From the NCBI GenBank assembly GCA_026315105.1, contig CM048744.1, forward strand, positions 25,151,759-25,215,758: a stretch of 64,000 bases of DNA, in the 5' to 3' direction. A program made the position numbers and the translations under genes. Below, piece after piece: positions 55,855-64,000 of the stretch; positions within the stretch are counted from its first letter, which is position 1, and each line of letters opens with the position of its first letter. The notes under the pieces are model-generated. The model was given only the letters and a program-made list of their open reading frames with translations, was not told where the DNA came from and ran no database searches. Source of the DNA: Locusta migratoria. Its lineage: Eukaryota > Arthropoda > Insecta > Orthoptera > Acrididae.

Positions 55855-56185
55855 TCGTTAGTTCATAACAGGAGTGGGCCGAGTTTCTTGAATACCACCG
55901 AAACGGTTTACAGGCGGTATCCATTGTGAAGGTCCGCGTTGTGTATCTGTGGTGCGACACTGCTTGTGATTCGTGGCTCCTCGTTTGTATGCTGTGCAGG
56001 CGGCGCTGGCATGCTGGCTCCAGACACCAACTGCGGTTGTCATCAGACGGCTAATTAGTGTCGTGTACCTAGAGCTTGACACCGTCCTCTGCATGAGCTC
56101 TGTTGACAAACTTCATGCTCCCCATGTAAGCTTCCGCTCGAGCCAGACACCGAGGTATTTCTCTTTGCAGCGGACACGTATACTG
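55855..56185 (-). mobile_element. Jockey-like fragment related to 21865-25590
   Basis: The plus strand has gagtttcttgaataccaccg (as at 22377-22396) and, later, cagacaccgaggtatttctc next to agcttccgctcgagcc (as at 22666-22697). It covers the RT C-terminus on the minus strand with many changes. Confidence 0.75.
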
Positions 56186-56278
56186 GCACGGATGAAGTAT
56201 TGTTATAGAATTCCAAATATTGAAACATTTCGAGTGTTTCAGACCATTTAAATAAATTTAACGGCGAAGTTGAAAATT

Positions 56279-56360
56279 TGTGGTGGACCGGGCTTTGAAC
56301 CCGGATTTCCCGCTTCGGGTCAGCGGAAGCCTCAACCAATTAGCCTATCCAGGCATGCTT
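56279..56360 (-). repeat. tRNA-like sequence, probably head of a third SINE family
   Basis: The minus strand reads gcctggataggctaattggt (box A region), an anticodon-arm-like gctgacccgaagc, and ccgggttcaaagcccggtcc (box B in a T-arm that pairs). The acceptor ends do not pair well, and A/T-rich sequence follows as a SINE body would, so I do not call it a tRNA gene. A weaker relative may be at 43030-43080. Confidence 0.5.
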
Positions 56361-56386
56361 TCCTTACAACCCAAAACACGAAGCTA

Positions 56387-56640
56387 ATATCCCCTGACCA
56401 TTATTTCCGCTTGCTCATAACCTACAATGGATTTCCACAAGGGAGCGGGAGTGTTAATGCGTCTGCACTGAAGATGTCAGTTGCCTGTGGTGTCAGTTGT
56501 TTTCGGAAAAGAAGAGACGCCATATCAATATATCCCTGAGAAGGCAACTGATAATTTCAGAGGAGACGCATTAATACGCTCGATCCGGCAAGGGTTCTAG
56601 CGAAGGCTGTGACCAAGAGGAAATAATGGTCAGGAGATAC
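56387..56640. repeat. Inverted repeat, about 100-bp arms
   Basis: atcccctgaccattatttcc and ggaaataatggtcaggagat are near-perfect complements at the outer ends. Further in, gtgttaatgcgtctgcactg pairs roughly with the gacgcattaatac region. Possible small foldback or MITE. Confidence 0.65.
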
Positions 56641-56689
56641 TACCATCGTAGTGTACTATAAATTGCAGTGCGTAACTTTTTCTATATCA

Positions 56690-58140
56690 TCGGTCAGTCC
56701 CAGCTGGTGTGTTTCTCACAATGGACAGCAGTACTCGAAAACAGGACGCATAAGTCTAATGTAGGCAGATTCTTTAGTAGAACTGTTTCGTCGTCTAAGT
56801 GTTCTGCCAATGACACATAGCGTTCAGTTTGCCTTCCTTATAATATTATCTATGTCGTTATTTTCAAATTACATTGTTGGTAATTGTTATTCCTAGTTAT
56901 TACTTGAATTTACAGACGGAATATTTAGCTCATTTACTGTGTAACAATAGTTTAACGGATTTCCTTTAATGCTTACACGTATCATTCATTATTTACTGTC
57001 AACTGCCAATTTTTACACCATGCTGTTATCTTATCTAAATCATTTTGTAGTTGCTTTTCATGATCTGGTGACTTTACAAGCAGATGAACGAGTCCATCAT
57101 CCACATACAGTCTAAGGGAGCTGCTCCCATAGTCTCCTAAATCGTTTATAAAAATAAGGAACAGCTGGGGAATGTCAGATATCACTTCTGTTCTGCTGGA
57201 TGGCATTCTGTCAGTTAGAATGTACTATGTAGTTTCTGACAGTCAAACACCAATACAGTCGCACAACTGTGGCGATATTCCACAAGCATGTAATTCTGAG
57301 TAGGGGACAACTGCCAGGTACAGTGTGAAAGGTCTTTCGGGAACCTAGAAGAGTAGAATATATTTCAGATCCCATGTCGACAGAAATCATCATTTTATGT
57401 GAGTAAAGAGCTAGCCGTGTTTCACAAGAATGACACTTCCTGAATTCGTGTTGACTGTGGAGCACATCTTACCAGGTCGAAGCGCAGCCACAGAGTGACC
57501 AAACGGCCAGCGAGACCGCAACCAGGGCCGGAAATCGGTAAAAAGCCGGTAAAACGAGTTGGTGGGGTGAGCTTAGACTCGCGCGTCCTGCCGAGGCTCG
57601 CTAGCGGGCATTGCCAACCCAACTTGTAACCAAAGGGTGGAGGAACGTCTTTGGTAGCATCAAAAGCAGAGATTAGTAATGACTCCGTATCGACAGGAAG
57701 CCAGAGAAACACTATAGCGAACAGCCAGGAGCGAACGACGAAAATTCTCATACATACACTCAGACTGCCATGGTAGAACATACTCATACATCCACGCATA
57801 GAATGAAGCAAGTAAACATTCTCACAGGACAGTGGCGTCACGGAGAAACCGTTCATATTGCCACATTCATAGACACAATGATAAATTATTAGCATAATAA
57901 AATCCCAGCAATATTACAGAAACTAACATTTAAAAACAAGAAATGAAATGCTATTCCTCATGCCTCCGAACGAAAGGGGTACTCGCTTAGCAAAAAGGAC
58001 CGTCTAGTGAACTTAAAAAAATTTAAAAACCTAGGGAAAACAGCAGACAGCCGTCTTTCAACGTCAAGGAGATAGGCCTGTAATTTTTAGGATCACTCCT
58101 ATTGTCTTGAATAATGGAGTGACCTCTTGAAAGTTTTTAA
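56690..58140 (-). pseudogene. CR1-like element, copy 3: reverse transcriptase, split by repeat copy D
   Basis: Minus strand in two parts. The first (58140-58068) reads like IQDNRSDPKNYRPISLT. After repeat copy D it continues (57465-56690) with QHEFRKCHSCETRLALYSHK, LFLIFINDLGDYGSSSLRLY, VDDGLVHLLVK (motif C, Tyr-Val-Asp-Asp), LDKITAWCKNWQLT, then in a new frame VIGRTLRRRNSSTKESAYIR and EYCCPL. About 100 bp expected at the break are missing, and part of motif B is deleted. Older-looking than copies 1 and 2. Confidence 0.8.
57478..58067 (+). repeat. Unclassified 2.3-kb repeat, copy D (truncated)
   Basis: Matches the last 550-600 bp of copies B and C, from cacagagtgacc to cagccgtctttcaa: ccaaagggtggaggaacg, tctcacaggacagtggcg, and the common end. 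The missing part is at the left, as in copy B. Confidence 0.78.
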
Positions 58141-59522
58141 TAAAATATCAATTTGTCAATTAAATGAAGATATTAAAAAAGATTCTGAAGGAATCGTGTC
58201 ATACGTTGTGTGGGTTCTGGGTGATTGTTACTGAATTTGCACTGTAATGTAAATTTCGGCAGTCTGACTGAAAACTTTATCAAAATGATTCAACCTGACT
58301 TGAACAAAAAACCATATATATGTAATAAAAACGTATTCTAAACCTGTGGCTTTATTAATTGAGTGACGGAATTTAAACGTTGGTAGAAAATAGGCCGTCT
58401 CATTAATGACTGAAACTGCCTGAACAATATTTATTACATTTTTGTAAGTTACTGATTAGAATTTATGTCTCAATTCAACAGTTATTCCTGTCGTAGCTCA
58501 CTTGTCAGTTAACGCTAATTTATGTCTTAACTGTGTGCAAGGAAACAGCATATGTGACACTGCTCTCAAAATTTCTGCCACAGCTGCAGCTGTTGCAAAT
58601 GGAAGGTAGCTACAGAATTCGCCGGTGTGCATTGCGAATCCACTAAATACACAAATACAAATTTTCTTCATTTCTGCAATTAAAAAAGTACTAATAATGT
58701 GGTTTGGGACTAAATAATCAACACGAAACAGTCTAAAGGTTTGCTTTTAAAATTACTTTATACTTTGTTCATGGGAATGATGGACATGAAACATTAGCAA
58801 TAGTGATTTTTTTATGTTTCTTTATTTTTCATAACTTTATCGAAAACTAACTAGTAAGTTAAGCAGTGTAATCACAAATCGAAATTATTCTCGCCATGGT
58901 TTCTCTCTTCTTCCATACAGAAAAAAATGGTACTAAACACCTGCACTACGATTGGATTATTTAGAAAATCAATATAAACAGACGTACTTTAACCCCTCAT
59001 GCTGAATGTCTGTCAGAGATGGATAACAAGAAACGCATAGCGCCTGATAAGGAAATCATTCTCCCTATATTGACTTTTTAGAATACCAGATTACTTTCAA
59101 TCATCGTTAATTTCTCGAAACTTGATTTACCTCATCATCCGTAGGAATGAATTTATCATTATTACTGCACATAAAAAAGATCCGTCTGTTGAAAGCCCAC
59201 ACTGCAGTTTTGAAACTTAACTCGATGACTGCTTCCACAACACTCTGCCACTGCTGAGTCGTCGTTGGCAGGGCGTCGAATCCTACTGGCTGAGACGCGG
59301 AGCAGCACGGAACATAGTGTCCTCGCGGGGCCAGAGATACCAGCTGCCGACATTCAACGTCGCAGACCTCAGATGTGACTAACTTCACCCACGTTCTCTG
59401 TGAAACTTTCCAGTCTTTGAGTACGGATCGTATATTATAGCTCGGTATGGGGCTACTGTATCAGCAAACTGTTAGAGGAACCTGACGGGTATACAATCGG
59501 GAGCAGGAGATTTACTTTTAAG
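58141..59522. other. No recognised feature
   Basis: A/T-rich; the minus-strand frames near 59107-59388 have no domain. Confidence 0.5.
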
Positions 59523-59523
59523 T

Positions 59524-61290
59524 CATTTAAGTTGCAGAAGAAATGTGGAATGAAGCAGTGCAGCAAATACACCTTGCTGCTGAGAAGATATTGGGAGAAA
59601 CGAAGCCAGGGCGTAAATATATTGACAAGGAGACATGGTGGTGGGACGAAAACATTCAACGTTTGGTCAAAGAGAAGTAGTTGCCCCAAAAGACGTAGTG
59701 ACACAAACGAAGTGATGCAGACCTTGACCGATACCGATCACTGAAAAACGATTCCAAGAGACCAGTGGCAGCTGCTAAAAATAAGCAATACCGAGATATA
59801 TGTGCCTACTTGACAAAGTGGGAGGTGCAACGAATGTGTACCACCTTGCGAATTCCCGCAATCGAATATCACAAGACATTGTACACGACATGAATATCAA
59901 GGGAACTGACACCAGTATACTCAGAGACCCACTATCAATCCTCCAAAGATAGTCCAGCCAGCATTTGTAATGAAGAATTCCCACATCCACCAATAGTGTC
60001 CTCAACACACTCATGTACCAGTACCAGAGATAACAGCAGAAGAAGTGATTGTGGCCATACAAAACATGAAGAATGGAAAGGCATCCGGTCCAGATGATAT
60101 CCCTGGAGAAATCTGGCTATTACTGGGACATCAGGGAGCAAAATTTCTCGCTTTCCTGTTCAACAACATTGTTAACACCAGTAAGTCTCCACAAGCATGG
60201 ACCACAAACACAACCGTGTGTATATGGAAAGGAAAAGGAGATGTCACCAAGTATAACAACTACAAACAGATACGCCTTATTTGTCACAGCATGAAGACCA
60301 TTAAACAGGCCGGCCGCGGTGGCCGCGGGGACTGAGGCTCTCCAGTCGCGGTATGCACGGCCACTACGGTCGGGGGCTTGAGTCCCCCCTCGGGCATGGA
60401 TATTTGTGCCGTCCTTTGTATAAGGTAGTTCATAAGTAGTTTGTAAGTTTAGGGACTAATGACCCCGTAGTTAAATCCCATAAAAAAATAAAAAAATAAA
60501 ATATTGAACAGGTGCTGGACAAAAGGCTGAGAGCGATAGTCTCTTTATCTCCTAACCAGTGTGGGTTTGTCAAGGGCTGTGGCACTGCAGATGCCATCCA
60601 CGCTGCACGTTTGATGCTGGAGAAGCAGTCAGAGAAGAGAAAGACAGATCATTTTGTATTCGTGGACTTGGAGAAAGCCTTTGATAGAGTCCCACATAAT
60701 CTGATCTGGCGATCTCTACGACGCCACAGAGTACCACAGATGTACATGAACTCGATCCAGCTTCTCTATCGAGATGTAACAAGTGTAGTCAGGTGCCCTG
60801 CTGGCATCTATCGACCTTTTAAAATCACCGTTGCTGTTCATCAGGGTTCAGCCCTCTCTACTATTGTTCGTCCTTTGCACGGACACAGTAACAGCCGATA
60901 TACAGAATCCTCATCCCTGAAAGCTTCACTATGCCGACGGAATGGTACTCACACAGATTACCCGTCAGGAACTCCAAGATAAAACCCAAGCTTGGAATGA
61001 TAGGCTAGCAGAGAGTGGCATACGTCTGAATCTCCAGAAGACGAGCTATTTGGAAAGCGGTCCTCAAACCAGCGAACCATCAGCATCGACGGCCAGGATT
61101 TGAACGCAACCACCGAGCTCAAATACCTTGGATCCGTGATGACATCTTCAAATGATTCCACCCTGGACACCCAGACGAGGGTAAATGCAGTGTGGCTCAA
61201 ATGAAGACCTGTTACTGGTGTTCTCTGTGACAAAAGGGTGCCTGTACATCTGAAGGCGAAAATTTATAAATCATATTATTTGTTCATGGC
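59524..61290 (+). pseudogene. RTE-like element: linker and reverse transcriptase, with a SINE inside
   Basis: 5'-truncated. The linker has AEEMWNEAVQQIHLAAEKIL and KETWWWDENIQRLVKEK. RT begins VAIQNMKNGKASGPDDIPGE and WKGKGDVTKYNNYKQIRLIC, is cut by the SINE at TI|EQ, and resumes VLDKRLRAIVSLSPNQCGFV, FVFVDLEKAFDRVPHNLIW (motif A) and VHQGSALSTI (motif B). In a shifted frame it gives KLHYADGMVLTQ, where the second Asp of motif C is Gly. Next comes NLQKTSYLES with several stops to about 61290. It belongs to a lineage different from the RTE at 9.8-12.7 kb. Confidence 0.87.
60310..60502 (+). repeat. tRNA-derived SINE, family 1, with A-rich tail
   Basis: Flanked by attaaacagg (60300-60309) and attgaacagg (60503-60512), 10 bp with one mismatch. 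The usual tail is replaced by aaaaaaataaaaaaataaaa. Confidence 0.94.
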
Positions 61291-61296
61291 AGGGAG

Positions 61297-61432
61297 CGAT
61301 CTTATAAATGTATTTCGTGAATAATGAAATGCCAGATCGCGGTATTTCCTCTTTATTTATGAGACGACCGGTTTCGATGTACATAGACATAATCTTCTGC
61401 TCTCTAAAGGCGAACATAAAATGTATGGTTAC

Positions 61433-61461
<29 letters not shown>
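61297..61461 (-). other. cgaaac/aataaa motif next to a poly(A) run; possible Penelope-like fragment
   Basis: Minus strand: cagaagattatg, then 11 nt on tcgaaaccggt, then aataaagagg. It resembles the motifs at 13592 and 31290, with the first core box changed (cagaaga for ctgaaga). A run of 29 A (61433-61461) borders it on the plus strand. Confidence 0.3.
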
Positions 61462-61465
<4 letters not shown>

Positions 61466-61864
61466 AACAACAAAGAAGTATGCCACATAACTGTATGCAT
61501 AGGTAACCATGTGTCAACCGTTTTTTTCCGCATACCGGCACTAAATTAACAATTATTACATAAATGCATATTGTAGCCAGCTGGATAGTACTGGTGGGTC
61601 GTCACACATTAAAATATGCCGTTTGGTTGTCAGATATAAAACTCGTGCAGTCATAGATACATAAAGAACCACCATATTCTACAGTTGCGAGTGATACCCA
61701 CTGAAGTTTCGCAAATTACATCTGTTGCATAAAATTTAATTTACCTATAACCAAGAAACAGTTTCGTTATTTATAATTACGATAACCTGAAGAATAAAAA
61801 CAGCACCCAGCACACTTGTAAAATACAGCATGTATAAGATTTACCACTGTGAAACTACAGTATA
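61462..61864. other. No recognised feature
   Basis: A/T-rich; composition changes sharply at about 61865. Confidence 0.5.
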
Positions 61865-64000
61865 CCCTCCAACCCTCGCCCGAGGCGGAGTGGCGAGCGG
61901 CCACCACCGCCACCACCCCTTACGGCTCCAACCTCTCCTTAATGATCCCACCAAACACCTGATCCTCAGCCTCTTCCTTCCGTCCCTCAGTCACCCTCGC
62001 CACCATTTATATCCGTAGCACTGCTCCCCTCCCGTATGCCTCCCTCTCCCGGATAGACTGCTCCTTCACGACCTATGTGCTTGCCGCCGACCTTAACCTT
62101 TCTTCCCGTCCGCCCGCGGAACTCCGGCGTTGGCGTCAGTTCGTCACCTCCTCGCTCTGGGGCGACATCCTTCCCCTTTCCCGCCCAACCCACCCCGAAA
62201 GCAACACCACACCCGATGTCTTTCTGGCGTCTCCCAACCTCCTTGGGCGCATTATGGCAGATGTCCATGATCTTATAGGCAGTGACCACACCCCTGTCCT
62301 CCTAACCCTTGACCACCACCCCCACCCTGCCTGCACTCCCCTTCTTATGCTCCCTCCTAAAGTTGTCCACGACTATTCCCGTGCCGATGGATACCTACCA
62401 TCACTCCATTGACACCTTGGTCGCTAGCCGCCCACTACCACTCCACACTCTCACAGATATTGACTGTGCCTCCTCCTTCCTCCAGCAGACCGATGTTGAC
62501 ACGGTCCATGCCCACATCCCCACCCGGGCGATTTATCCTCACCGTCCTACCGGTCCTCCACAGGCCATCCTTCTTCTCGGCAAATCCCACCGTCTGTACT
62601 GGTCCTTCCTCCGGACCCATGACAGGGACACACTCCAACGCCACCACATCAGTAACCTCTTGTCAGCGAAAAAACACCGGGATTGGCGACAGACATGCAC
62701 CTGCCTAAATTCAATGCTCCCTGTCAACTCCTCCAAGTACTGACATGCCTTCCGCCACCTTACTGGCAGTCACTCCTCTCCCCACTATCCACTTCTCCAT
62801 GATGACCATCCTTTTCCTGACAACACCAGTAAAGCAGAACACTTTGCCTCCTACCTCTTTGAAGTCTTTTCCATTCCTGACGGTCCTACTTTTGACTACT
62901 CTCTCTTCCCTGATGTCCATGAGGGAACCAATACCTCCAATCCTCTGCTCGCCCCTGGCTTCCGGTACTTGGACCACATCCCCCCCCCCTCAGAGTTGAA
63001 CACATCTATCACCACCCATGACATACTCAACACTCTTCGCACTAAACGCAACACCACCCCTGGTCACAACCGGCTGACCTACCGCCACCTCCGAGCCTGC
63101 CCTCCCTCCTTCCATGAAGTTCTTGCCTCACTATACAATGTCATCCTTTTCGCCAGCTTTTACTCTGACCTGTGGAAGACCTCCCTTATTCTCATGTTCC
63201 TCAAACCTGACAACCCCCCATCCCAGACCTCATCCTACCATCCCATCAGTCTTACCTCCATGTTCAGCAAGGTCCTGGATACCATCCTCTCGCGTCGTAT
63301 CCATCAGCACTGCCACCAGTTTCTCCGCCTTTCCCAATGTGGCTTCCGACCCTCCTTCTCTGCCGATGACCAGCTCCACCTAACTCACCTCCTATCCATC
63401 CAGCTCAACTCCAATTGCTCCGTCACTTTTGTCTCCCTTGATATCCAAAATGCCTACAACCGTGTATAGCATTCCGGTCCCCTTTTCAAGCTCCAGCTCT
63501 ACACTCTTCCTATTAATTATGTCCACCTTATTTCTTCCTTCCTCACTTGCCGCCCCTCCTATGTCACCACCTGCAACTCCGATTCCCGTTTGTTCTATCC
63601 CATTGTCGGGGTGTCCCAAGGCTCCATCCTCTCTCCTCTCCTTTATCTCATCTACTCTGCCGACATGCCCCAACCCAAGCCTCCTGTCTATCTCCTTCAA
63701 TATTCTGATGACACCACCTTTCTAGCCCTTGCCTCCTCCCTTGCCAGTTCCCAGTTTTTGCTCCAGTCCCACCTCACCGAGTCGCATCATGGTGTAACCG
63801 GTGGCTCCACTCCTTCAATCCTGACAAAACACAGGCAATCATAGGTTGCACCACCCCATCCTTCCGTCTCCATGATTTCTACCTTACCCTCCACAACCAT
63901 CCCATCTGCCAAGCCCCCACCCTGAAGTATCTTGGCCTCACCCTCGACCGTAACCTTTCCTGGATCTCACACCTCTGCACCATCCGATATAAACCCCTCT
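61865..64000 (+). pseudogene. GC-rich non-LTR element (Jockey-type): endonuclease and RT, runs off the window
   Basis: C-rich codons set it apart from its neighbours. The endonuclease C-terminal half has YVLAADLNLSSR (GDLN-like), LIGSDHTPVLL (SDH) and related pieces in frame 1. A frameshift near 62392 leads to a long frame 2 (about 62393-63775) with in-frame TGA at 62741-62743 and TAG at 63467-63469, both where Trp fits. RT has NTTPGHNRLTYRHLR, SSYHPISLTSMFSKVLD, FVSLDIQNAYNRV (motif A), GVSQGSILSPLLYLIYSADM (motif B) and LLQYSDDTTFLA (motif C, YSDD intact). A frameshift at about 63775 leads to SFNPDKTQAIIGC and LKYLGLTLDRNLSW. The 3' end lies beyond 64000. Confidence 0.88.

Noticed and set aside
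62309..63725. Alternative frames (84-99 residues) and minus-strand frames in the GC-rich element
   Set aside because: Shadows of the RT frame caused by C-rich codons; the RT motifs fix the true frame.

Overview
The window looks like intergenic DNA from a large, repeat-rich insect genome. The inference to an orthopteran such as a locust or grasshopper is mine and rests on the mix of families: RTE elements with an (ACAAC) tail, CR1-like elements with a (TGTAGA) tail, two tRNA-derived SINEs with a common tail, many Tc1/mariner remnants, Helitrons and Penelope-like elements. I recognise no intact host gene. The only possible exon-like piece is a THAP-type zinc finger fragment near 44.7 kb, which is more simply a P-element remnant. 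Every long reading frame that I can name belongs to a mobile element, and all are broken by stops, frameshifts, deletions or insertions.

Layout. 1-13690 is a nest: a Penelope-like element (RT plus GIY-YIG, starting outside the window) is split by an RNase H-bearing non-LTR element (LOA/R1-like, 1633-13447, flanked by agcaac). That element is split by a 6-kb I-clade-like element (2797-8838, itself carrying a SINE) and by a 2.9-kb RTE element (9820-12693). 14.1-21.5 kb is mostly unrecognised sequence holding a SINE, an RT fragment, a 660-bp foldback element and a mariner-like foldback element. 21.9-27.4 kb holds a Jockey-like element on the minus strand, a mariner remnant and another DDE transposase remnant. 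27.5-32.0 kb is bracketed by Helitron-type ends and contains an unclassified 2.3-kb repeat (copy A). 32.1-40.3 kb holds an RTE 3' scrap, a PIF/Harbinger remnant, a second copy of the LOA-like element, a CR1-like element, repeat copy B and an RTE endonuclease scrap. 40.4-44.9 kb holds a Helitron helicase end, a Tc1 element, an inverted repeat and the THAP fragment. 45.0-48.3 kb is repeat copy C followed by a complete-looking short Helitron. 49.6-58.1 kb holds two more CR1-like copies, Tc1 and mariner remnants, nested SINEs and repeat copy D. 59.5-64.0 kb holds an RTE-like element and a GC-rich non-LTR element that runs off the window.

How the parts relate. The elements do not form a pathway; they are a record of successive insertions. 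Seven SINE insertions have readable target-site duplications, and two sit in repeat copy A at points where other copies still show the empty site, so relative ages can be read. The two SINE families have different tRNA-like heads but closely similar 3' tails, which suggests that they share a retrotransposition partner. The least explained objects are the 2.3-kb repeat family (four copies, no recognised coding domain), the hammerhead-like cgaaa motifs, and two foldback elements.
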